From: RGIG5579 sp045602025
GTDB lineage: Bacteria; Bacillota; Clostridia; Oscillospirales; SIG627
Assembly (NCBI GenBank): GCA_045602025.1
Contig: JAZSAT010000022.1
Coordinates: 1 to 11,162, forward strand
Reading direction: 5' to 3'
DNA: 11,162 nt
In this document: in pieces, positions 1 to 6,192 of the stretch
How positions within the stretch are numbered: position 1 is the first letter of the stretch
How the letters are laid out: every line of letters starts with the position of its first letter
Translations under genes and position numbers: made by a program
Notes under the pieces: generated by a model
Databases searched by the model: none
What the model was told of the DNA's origin: nothing
The model's input: only the letters and a program-made list of their open reading frames with translations

Positions 1-268
1 CTTCACCGGTAACGGTAAAATCAATCTTATACGCGTCGAAAGCAAAGAACAGCACCACCGAAACAACAGCACTGATGGCCATCAAAATGCCAAAGGCTTT
101 CAACAGTTTTAACAAACAACCGCCAAGCATTTGGGTATCAATAGCGCCTGTATTTTGAGGTCCGTCGGTAATACCTTTTCGTTTGGCACACTCACTGCAA
201 TAACCTCGAACATTTCCGTTTCCGGTTCCGGGGCCTATATCTCTGCCACATGAAGAACAACTTGCCAT
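1..268 (-). CDS. Zinc-ribbon single-pass membrane protein (3' end cut by window edge)
   Basis: The first 89 codons are present and the rest lies beyond the left edge. Seen: two CxxC knuckles (Cys4/Cys7 and Cys24/Cys27) form an N-terminal zinc ribbon. A short Gly/Asn/Thr-rich stretch follows, then a hydrophobic helix at about residues 56-79, then the start of a domain beginning around DAYKIDFTVTGE. The zinc ribbon should be cytosolic and the following domain outside. The ATG at 268 has an AGGAG site at 278-282 with 9 bases of spacing, and this site overlaps the TAA of the gene before it. It has the same plan as the two genes just upstream in the operon, although its linker is shorter and not Ser-rich, so it is the third of a zinc-ribbon membrane set. 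Function unknown. Clostridial proteins of this plan are usually annotated only as zinc-ribbon domain-containing. Confidence 0.8.
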   Translation of the reverse strand, partial: MASCSSCGRDIGPGTGNGNVRGYCSECAKRKGITDGPQNTGAIDTQMLGGCLLKLLKAFGILMAISAVVSVVLFFAFDAYKIDFTVTGE

Positions 269-282
269 TTCTCATTTCTCCT

Positions 283-1716
283 TTAATACTCTAATTCAAC
301 CTTTACATATTCGCTATCGGAAATATAATGTAAAACCTCTGCTATTTTGCCGAAGGCAACCTTCATTTCGACCGTTACATTTCCGTTTGCATCCTTCATT
401 TTATAGTTCTTAACCATGCCGCCGCTTTCTTTCACGATTTCCGCTTTATTCATATCAATGATATTGCGTATATAGATGTCCGGCACAACACTTAAAAGAT
501 AATCGTATTCTGCCTGATACTCCGAAAGAGGCATATCGGTCAGCACCTCGGCGTACTGCTCATCGTAGGAAACCTTTGTAAGTGTTTTTGCATTTGTATT
601 GACACGGTATGTTGCATCCGCATCAAAGTTTTTCCAATCGGCATAAAAACTGAATTCATATCCGTTGGCAAGGTATCGAGTGGTAATATCTGCAACTTCT
701 TCGTCATTTTTGTAAAGCGTGTATCCGCCTGAGTTACCTCTGCTTTTTTCAATGAGCTTGCCAAGCTCATCGTCATCGGTCACGGTAGCATCGGAATAGG
801 TGTATCCCTTCAAATCGAGGCTTGCAGCATTGCTGCCGTATGTAAATGTATAGGATTCGCAAAGCTTTCCGTCAGACAGGAAAGAAACACCTTCTACCAC
901 ATTATCCGCTGCTTTGAGTGGATCGGACTCGTCAATAAAATTATATACCGCCGCATTGTCACCGCAGAGAGCTTCTCTTGTGATACCATCCTCGTTTGCA
1001 AGACCGTGTTTATTGCATTTGTCAAACAAAGCAGTATAGAGGCTGTCGTGGGTTATTGCTTTCAGCTTGTCGGCATATTGTGCGTAAAAATCGCTGCCTT
1101 CTTTATAGATAATCTTTTTCTCATCATCTATCAGCACATTTGCACCGTCAAGTATGGTGAGCGTATATTCACCGTCGGGCAGCCCTGTCGAAAGGTTTTC
1201 TCCGTCAAAATTAAAATGATACGAGGTGATTCCGTTTGCGGTTTCACCGCTGATGTAATACGATTTTTCCTTAATGTTAAACAGCTTTTGGAAAAATCCC
1301 GTTTTTGAAGTTTCACATTCAATGCTCCAAAAAGCATTTTCATCATCCATGGATAGCAAATAGCTTTGATAATCTTCGAGGGAGCGAGAGGCTTCGCCCG
1401 TGATTTCAAGTCCCTTCCATAATGTTTCTTCCCGGTTGTTCACCGAAATCACGCCATAGACAATACCCACCACAAGTGCAATAACAATAATAACCGCAAA
1501 AATAGGCAAAATCGAGCTTTTTCCTCCGCTATGACCCGTTGAGTAGGAACTACCACCGGAATAGGTAACGTTACCCGAATTACCCGATCGAGAACCGCTG
1601 CCGGAGCCGCTGTTCATTGACCGCCTTTCATTTTCACGCCTTCTGGCACAATTACTGCACTGCGCACCAGCATAAGGCACTATAGCGCCGCAATGTGGAC
1701 AATTATGTATTGCCAT
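283..1716 (-). CDS. Zinc-ribbon, Ser/Gly linker, single-pass membrane protein with large outside domain (paralogue A)
   Basis: A 477-residue protein. Seen: CPHC (Cys6/Cys9) and CSNC (Cys20/Cys23) form an N-terminal zinc ribbon. A basic stretch RRRENERR follows, then a Ser/Gly-rich linker at about 34-66, a strongly hydrophobic helix at about 69-91, and a 385-residue C-terminal domain with no further membrane helix. Basic residues before the helix suggest the ribbon is inside and the C-terminal domain outside. That domain aligns along its whole length with the gene just upstream (1745-3190): both carry SYYIS, GEN-L-TGL-DGEY, ADKLKAITHD, GYEF-F, YRVNT, KTLTK, MPLSE and a C-terminal HYIS. The pair therefore arose by duplication. 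The ATG at 1716 follows an AGGAGG at 1725-1730. The outside domain is not one I recognise. A role as an envelope sensor or surface component is inference only. Confidence 0.88.
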   Translation of the reverse strand: MAIHNCPHCGAIVPYAGAQCSNCARRRENERRSMNSGSGSGSRSGNSGNVTYSGGSSYSTGHSGGKSSILPIFAVIIVIALVVGIVYGVISVNNREETLWKGLEITGEASRSLEDYQSYLLSMDDENAFWSIECETSKTGFFQKLFNIKEKSYYISGETANGITSYHFNFDGENLSTGLPDGEYTLTILDGANVLIDDEKKIIYKEGSDFYAQYADKLKAITHDSLYTALFDKCNKHGLANEDGITREALCGDNAAVYNFIDESDPLKAADNVVEGVSFLSDGKLCESYTFTYGSNAASLDLKGYTYSDATVTDDDELGKLIEKSRGNSGGYTLYKNDEEVADITTRYLANGYEFSFYADWKNFDADATYRVNTNAKTLTKVSYDEQYAEVLTDMPLSEYQAEYDYLLSVVPDIYIRNIIDMNKAEIVKESGGMVKNYKMKDANGNVTVEMKVAFGKIAEVLHYISDSEYVKVELEY

Positions 1717-1744
1717 ATCGTTTTCCTCCTGTTATATGAGATGT

Positions 1745-3190
1745 CTATTTTAATCCAATCTCAACTCGCTCAGTTTCGGAAATATAATGATACATTCCCT
1801 TTAACTTGCCGGAACTTGTGGCAAGCTCTGCAATGACAGTACCGCTGTCATCGTTCATAACATATTTTTTCTCAATTCCCATGAAGCCGGTTTTTTCTTC
1901 TGCTTTGCTCATATCCATAATATTTGCAATATAGGTTTCCGGTACAAGGGTTAAAAGATAATCATAATCCTTCTGATGCTCTGACAGAGGCATTTTTGTT
2001 TCAACCTCATCGCCGTTGTCGTTTTCGGTGATTTTGGTCAAGGTTTTATCGGTAGTATTTACACGGTATACGGCATTCTTTTCAAAGGATGTACCCTCAT
2101 CACGGAACTTGAACTCATATCCATCCGGGAATACATCTACCGTCACACGCAATACTGCCTCATCATTTTCAAACCATTTAAGCATACCGCCTGCTCGCTC
2201 GGTGGTAGCAAACAGCTTTTCAAGTTGAGACTGATCTGCTGCATCGGCATTTTCGTCATAATAGGAATAGCCCTCTAAATCCAATTCCGATGCGCTGTCG
2301 CTATAAGAGAAGCGATAAACATCACGCAATTTACCTTCGCTGTGTTCTACAACAGCCTCCACCTGACCGCCGGAAACCTTGGTAGGTTCTTTCTCCAGCA
2401 TATAACTGTAAATCGTTGCTTTATCTTTACGCACAAATTCTCGCGGCAAGCTGTCAGTCCCATTCGTACCGTGTTCGCCACCACTCACTTTGGCAAACAG
2501 TTCGTTATAAATGCCGTCATGTGTAATGGCCTTCAGCTTATCTGCACAGGAATCGTAGCGTTGTGTTCCTTTTTTATAAATCAGCTTTTCTTCTGTATCT
2601 ATCAATACCTGAACGCCTTCAAGAGTTGTTAAAACATATTCACCGTCTGCCAGTCCGGTTCCGAGATTTTCACCCTCGAAGTGAAAACTAAAAGTTGTTA
2701 TGCCATCAACCGTGTGGCTGCTGATATAATAGCTTTTTTCTTCTGAGGGAAGTATGTAGGCAAAATATCCACTCTTTTTTGTGGTGCAGCTTATACTCCA
2801 TGTTTCACTTTCATTTTCCAAGCCAAGCAAATAGGTTTGATAATCCTCGGCGGAACGGACAGTCATATCCGCCACTGCCGGTTCTTCCCACAATTCTTTT
2901 TCAGCACCGTTGTAGCTTATGAACGTCCAAATAAAGCTAACCAGCGCCACTACCAAAAAACCAACGAGTATAAGCGGCCATACCGTTGTTTTATCCGTAT
3001 ATGCTCCACTGCTTGAAGAACTTGAACTGTTGGATGAAGATCCAGACCTACGCTTTCTCCATTCTTCATATTCTCGCTGTTTTCTTTCCTCCGCCTCATT
3101 CAAATCACTTGGAGAATTATGACGCTTACAGCGAGGACAGTCGCCACTACTATTGTCTATATATGCTCCGCAATTATTACAGGTAGCCAT
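1745..3190 (-). CDS. Zinc-ribbon, Ser-rich linker, single-pass membrane protein with large outside domain (paralogue B)
   Basis: A 481-residue protein and a clear paralogue of the 477-residue gene that follows it. Seen: a zinc ribbon CNNC (Cys4/Cys7) with CPRC (Cys18/Cys21); a charged, probably helical stretch at about 30-48; a run of serines at about 49-62; a hydrophobic helix at about 70-92; then a long outside domain. Compared with paralogue A, the outside domain and the two CxxC pairs are conserved, while the linker differs in composition (Ser plus a charged helix, against Ser/Gly). That suggests the linker acts only as a tether. The ATG at 3190 has an AAGGAG site that overlaps the TAA of the upstream double-zinc-ribbon gene, 12 bases away, so the two are very probably cotranscribed. 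The stop is TAG. Function unknown. Confidence 0.88.
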   Translation of the reverse strand: MATCNNCGAYIDNSSGDCPRCKRHNSPSDLNEAEERKQREYEEWRKRRSGSSSNSSSSSSSGAYTDKTTVWPLILVGFLVVALVSFIWTFISYNGAEKELWEEPAVADMTVRSAEDYQTYLLGLENESETWSISCTTKKSGYFAYILPSEEKSYYISSHTVDGITTFSFHFEGENLGTGLADGEYVLTTLEGVQVLIDTEEKLIYKKGTQRYDSCADKLKAITHDGIYNELFAKVSGGEHGTNGTDSLPREFVRKDKATIYSYMLEKEPTKVSGGQVEAVVEHSEGKLRDVYRFSYSDSASELDLEGYSYYDENADAADQSQLEKLFATTERAGGMLKWFENDEAVLRVTVDVFPDGYEFKFRDEGTSFEKNAVYRVNTTDKTLTKITENDNGDEVETKMPLSEHQKDYDYLLTLVPETYIANIMDMSKAEEKTGFMGIEKKYVMNDDSGTVIAELATSSGKLKGMYHYISETERVEIGLK

Positions 3191-3202
3191 ATCTCATTCT
3201 CC

Positions 3203-3883
3203 TTACTTCCATATCTCCTTAATGGTGATCTCTATTGTTTCCTCCCACGGTGTCTTATCGGGAGCATAGGCGGTGAATTTCTTCACCGTTTGCAGCGGAT
3301 GTCTTGTGAGAAGAGATACCTCATCATCCAGGACCACCTTGCCGCATTCAATTTTGAATTTACCAAAGCGGCACAGCGGATAGTTCATCTTGCTCAAATC
3401 ATATTCGCCGTCCTCGGCAGGGACTTCAAGCCCCTCTATTCGGTGAACGCCCATAGCGTGCGCGTGCATCTTGAGGCGAACATACCGTTTTTCGTTTCCC
3501 GTTAACTCTTTTTCCGGCTCGTCGGGGAACGGATCGTATATCGGGGTGGGTGTATCCACCGTGCGGCCGCAGTTGTGGCACAGCATTCTGTCGGGATCTG
3601 TCAGACTTGGATAGGGCTTTAATTCTGCCTTACCACAGTAAGGACAGACCTTTTCCGCTTTTTCTTCGCCAAGGATTTCGGGGTCGGACATGATTTCTGC
3701 CAATTCCTCCTCGCTGCATTGCTTTAATGCTTCGGCATACATGGTGTCCATAATATCAAACTCCGAAGATAGAAGGCGTCCGCAATCGCCGCAGACCGTC
3801 ACCTCCGGATGTCTGTCGAAGGGGTCGCCGCTGTCGCTGTATGTTTTTATATTATGCGAACCGCAAAATTTACAAACGATCAT
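3203..3883 (-). CDS. Double zinc-ribbon protein, probably cytosolic
   Basis: A 226-residue protein with two zinc ribbons. The first uses Cys4/Cys7 and Cys31/Cys34, and the second Cys80/Cys83 and Cys102/Cys105. An acidic, probably helical linker (about 40-76) separates them. The C-terminal half (about 125-226) contains KRYVRLKMHAHAMG and a strand-rich end, and I do not recognise it. There is no signal peptide or membrane helix. The first ribbon resembles the 71-residue gene just upstream: both begin with MI, then C-x-x-CGS, NI-T, a GDPF-x-R element and a closing C-x-DCG, so they are likely duplicates. The ATG at 3883 is preceded by GAGAGG and sits 5 bases after the upstream stop. Possible roles are binding nucleic acid or protein partners, or acting as a cytosolic adaptor for the zinc-ribbon membrane proteins. 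The sequence does not decide between them. Confidence 0.85.
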   Translation of the reverse strand: MIVCKFCGSHNIKTYSDSGDPFDRHPEVTVCGDCGRLLSSEFDIMDTMYAEALKQCSEEELAEIMSDPEILGEEKAEKVCPYCGKAELKPYPSLTDPDRMLCHNCGRTVDTPTPIYDPFPDEPEKELTGNEKRYVRLKMHAHAMGVHRIEGLEVPAEDGEYDLSKMNYPLCRFGKFKIECGKVVLDDEVSLLTRHPLQTVKKFTAYAPDKTPWEETIEITIKEIWK

Positions 3884-3888
3884 CGTTT

Positions 3889-4104
3889 TTATTCCTCTCT
3901 TTCCGTTCCTTTACTCAGGGCTTTCTCCCACTGTTCCGAGGTCTTCGGTATCGCTCCGTCCGACTCCTCCTCGTCCCAAAGCTTTTTTCCGCAATCACAG
4001 CAAACAACGCTCATGGGAGCCGGGCATCTGTTAAAAGGATCCCCGTCTTCGCCGCCTAATGTTGTAATGTTCTTTGAACCGCAATATCTGCAAGTTGTTA
4101 TCAT
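3889..4104 (-). CDS. Small single zinc-ribbon protein (71 aa)
   Basis: A 71-residue protein with one zinc ribbon: Cys5/Cys8 and Cys35/Cys38, plus extra cysteines at 27 and 36. An acidic tail rich in Glu and Lys follows. The reading frame stays open to 4347, but I place the start at the ATG at 4104. An AAGGAG lies at 4111-4116 with 6 bases of spacing, the longer version would overlap most of the upstream gene, and the start chosen matches the first residues of the 226-residue neighbour. The ribbon contains the same GDPF-x-R element as that neighbour. The TAA of the upstream gene (4115-4117) overlaps the ribosome binding site, so the two are coupled or cotranscribed. Proteins this short and metal-binding are often adaptors or regulators. 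No specific role can be given. Confidence 0.8.
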   Translation of the reverse strand: MITTCRYCGSKNITTLGGEDGDPFNRCPAPMSVVCCDCGKKLWDEEESDGAIPKTSEQWEKALSKGTEREE

Positions 4105-4110
4105 ATGATT

Positions 4111-4116
4111 CTCCTT
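4111..4116 (-). promoter_or_regulatory. Ribosome binding site that fixes the start of the 71-aa zinc ribbon
   Basis: AAGGAG read on the minus strand, 6 bases before the ATG at 4104. It overlaps the stop codon of the preceding gene. It supports the short 71-residue product over a 152-residue extension of the same frame. Confidence 0.75.
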
Positions 4117-4570
4117 ATCTATCGCCTCTGTCCATCCGGATGCGGTAAGGGGTAATAAAATCGCAAAGAGCGTTTGCCTGCTCATAGGTGAGCGGTGCGG
4201 AAGCACCGTTCTCCCAACCGAAATACAGGCAGGTTCCTCTAAAGGTGCTGATGCCACGGTCAAAGCGGTTGGCAAGCCGATTTTCGCTGCCGTCTTCTTT
4301 TTTCCAACCGTTGTAGCAAGCCACAGGGAACTCAACACTGTCGCCAATCCACAGCGTATCTGCCGGATGTAGGCTATAAGCGCCCTTCAGTGTTGTGAAA
4401 TCGTCTATTTTTACAAGATACGGATAGCCGCGCACGGGAACTGCCACCGCATTGGCTCCGGGGCATTTATCCCTTGCTTCCACGCTCTCTTGAAATTTAT
4501 CCTCATCGGTTCGCTCATTGCGCTTTTCCAAAAATGCAAGCACCTTATCAAAGGTTTCGTTCTCACTCAT
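4115..4570 (-). CDS. Uncharacterised cytosolic protein (151 aa)
   Basis: I do not recognise this 151-residue protein. Seen: a charged helical N-terminus (about 1-33), then a mixed region with VRGYPYLVKIDDFTTLKGAY around 47-65 and a C-terminal part rich in aromatic residues and Gly (FRGTCLYFGWENG, about 110-122). It has a short helix containing LTYEQANALCDFI and a basic tail. There is no signal peptide, membrane helix or metal motif. The ATG at 4570 lies inside the end of the upstream gene (8-base overlap, ATGAGTGA). Its very strong AGGAGG (4580-4585) sits within the last codons of that gene, encoding Lys-Glu-Val. This arrangement favours translational coupling, so the two products may be made in fixed proportion and may bind each other. 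That last point is inference. Confidence 0.8.
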   Translation of the reverse strand: MSENETFDKVLAFLEKRNERTDEDKFQESVEARDKCPGANAVAVPVRGYPYLVKIDDFTTLKGAYSLHPADTLWIGDSVEFPVACYNGWKKEDGSENRLANRFDRGISTFRGTCLYFGWENGASAPLTYEQANALCDFITPYRIRMDRGDR

Positions 4571-5057
4571 TGCCGGTTACCTCCTTTTTTTGAAACGCCA
4601 TGTGTATGTAATTGACATGGTCATCTTCTTCGCCGTCCGAGCCGTAAATGGTGGTAGAGCTGTAATATTCCGTTTCCCGCAGCTCGCCGCCAAGGGGAAG
4701 AAAAATCTTTTGCTCATACTTTGTGGCATCGTCCCGGGAGTCGCTGTTGTAGCCAGACCATCTGTAGAAGCTGCCGGTTACGATATAGCCGATAATTTCG
4801 CCGTTTTCGATAACCACAGCAGACGGGTCAGCAGAAACCGTTTCCTCACGCACATCATCATCATAACTCATTCCGGCAACAAAGCCCTGAAAAGATGCGT
4901 AATCGTAAGAGGTAACCTTTTTCAGCTCGTACTGCTCTATTTTGGCAGCATTGCCACCGCAATCGGGCGTTTCGGCTACATACAGGCACTCATCACCGCC
5001 GATTTTATCAAACAGGGGGATAGCACCCGCTGTTTCTTTACTGCAAACAATAAACAT
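4563..5057 (-). CDS. Uncharacterised cytosolic protein (164 aa)
   Basis: A 164-residue acidic protein of no family I can name. Seen: an N-terminus MFIVCSKETAG, a short CGGN motif near 33, alternating hydrophobic stretches suggesting a beta-rich fold (AVVIENGEIIGYIVTGSFYRW at about 80-100; the last part KIFLPLGGEL), and an Asp/Glu-rich loop GEEDDH near the end. There is no signal peptide or membrane helix. The ATG at 5057 shares one base with the TAA of the upstream MORN gene (TAATG), and a GGGAGG lies at 5065-5070 within that gene's Glu-rich end. Its own stop overlaps the next gene by 8 bases. It therefore sits in a three-gene chain (5057-6133, this gene, 4115-4570) joined by overlaps, which suggests the products work together. 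Confidence 0.8.
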   Translation of the reverse strand: MFIVCSKETAGAIPLFDKIGGDECLYVAETPDCGGNAAKIEQYELKKVTSYDYASFQGFVAGMSYDDDVREETVSADPSAVVIENGEIIGYIVTGSFYRWSGYNSDSRDDATKYEQKIFLPLGGELRETEYYSSTTIYGSDGEEDDHVNYIHMAFQKKEVTGNE

Positions 5058-6133
5058 TATTCTTCCTCCCCGAGTTCTTCCTTATAAATATCGCAAAGTG
5101 CTCTTACTTCATATTTCAGGCGGCAGGCTTCCTGCCAAAACGATATGCCGGAGTTCTCTTTTCCTGCGGCAAGTTCCCACGCCATGTGGTCATTGAATCC
5201 GCTGTTAAAAGCCTGAAAGTGTGCTTCTTTCAAAATAGCGTATCGCTTATGAATATCGGTTTCGCTGCCGTACAGCACCTTGCACTTTTCTTCGAGCTGC
5301 TCCCGATAGGCCTTTTTCTTTGCCGCATCGTAGGCAACGGGATCCTTTGCACGTTCCTCTGCTTCTCGGCGTTCGGCCTCCAGGCGTGCTTCTTCCTGTC
5401 TGCGTTCTTCCTCTTGCTTCGCCTTTTTCTCGGCATCTATATCGGCTTTGCGCCTGCCATAAACAAATTCACCTTTATAGACACTACCGCCCTTATAGGT
5501 ATAGGTGCCTTCGCCATGCATGGACAAATTCCCCATCGATTTATAGGAAGAACCAACTTCTCCTACATAAACATCGCCGTTGGAGAAGGCGATCCTACCC
5601 GTTCCCTCTATTTCCCAATGCTCTATGGCGGTGCCGGTGAACACCCAGCCTTGTTTTGATGTGAAGGTGCCTTTTCCATTGATATGTCCGTTGACAAACT
5701 GGCCTTCCCAGATGCCGTCATATTCGCTCAGAATGCCTGTTCCGTGATAGAGGCCTTCCTTCCATTGTCCCTTGTAATAATGTACTCCACAGTTCCACTT
5801 TTTTACGCCGTAGCCGTCATACAGGCCATCGACGAAATCGCCCTCATAGTTGGCATTTCGTTCACTCCACTTGCCATGCTTGAAATCTCCGTTTTCAAAC
5901 TCACCCTCAAAGGTACCGGCATAGTCATACCAGGGGCCGCTGGACAGCATCCCCTTCTCTTCATAACATTTGGCCTTGCCGTGTCCGTGAAGTGATCCAT
6001 TTTTCCATTCTCCCTCGTAAACACTGCCGTCTTTACAAATCATTTTACCCTCGCCGTGCGGCAGGCCATCCAGCACCTCACCGGTGTAGGTTCCGTTATC
6101 GTATTCCACGGTTACAATTTCCTTTTTACTCAT
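5057..6133 (-). CDS. MORN-repeat protein with charged helical C-terminus (358 aa)
   Basis: A 358-residue protein. Seen: about nine MORN-type units of the form Y-x-G-x-[WF]-x-x-G-x-x-x-G-x-G. They begin near residues 16, 39, 75, 96, 120, 142, 165, 189 and 219, mostly 23-24 residues apart, and fill 11-230. The third and the eighth are irregular. A highly charged Glu/Arg/Lys/Ala helix follows (about 231-264), probably a coiled coil. A helical domain of about 90 residues (265-358) ends in an acidic tail. There is no signal peptide. MORN repeats form elongated beta-hairpin ladders, and in other systems they are linked to membrane lipids or protein scaffolding. A scaffold role is therefore plausible, without proof for this family. 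The ATG at 6133 follows AGGAG at 6142-6146 with 8 bases of spacing. The next gene starts on its stop codon. Confidence 0.9.
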   Translation of the reverse strand: MSKKEIVTVEYDNGTYTGEVLDGLPHGEGKMICKDGSVYEGEWKNGSLHGHGKAKCYEEKGMLSSGPWYDYAGTFEGEFENGDFKHGKWSERNANYEGDFVDGLYDGYGVKKWNCGVHYYKGQWKEGLYHGTGILSEYDGIWEGQFVNGHINGKGTFTSKQGWVFTGTAIEHWEIEGTGRIAFSNGDVYVGEVGSSYKSMGNLSMHGEGTYTYKGGSVYKGEFVYGRRKADIDAEKKAKQEEERRQEEARLEAERREAEERAKDPVAYDAAKKKAYREQLEEKCKVLYGSETDIHKRYAILKEAHFQAFNSGFNDHMAWELAAGKENSGISFWQEACRLKYEVRALCDIYKEELGEEE

Positions 6134-6192
6134 TGCGGTTGCTCCTTTTTGCTTCTTGAAAGAACCATATACCCGTCTCCATTTGAAATGAT

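Noticed and set aside
283..3190. Paralogous membrane genes as a possible assembly duplication
   Set aside because: The proteins share motifs but differ at many positions, including the whole linker, so they are diverged paralogues and not a sequencing or assembly artefact.
3889..4347. A 152-residue version of the small zinc-ribbon gene
   Set aside because: Its extra N-terminal part overlaps most of the well-supported 151-residue gene in another frame, contains no recognisable domain and starts without a ribosome binding site. The ATG at 4104 has one.
6134..6192. 59-base gap between the two MORN genes as a promoter or terminator site
   Set aside because: Only a 5-base palindrome (TTCTT and AAGAA) and the ribosome binding site are seen. 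There is no -35/-10 pair and no stable stem with a T-run.
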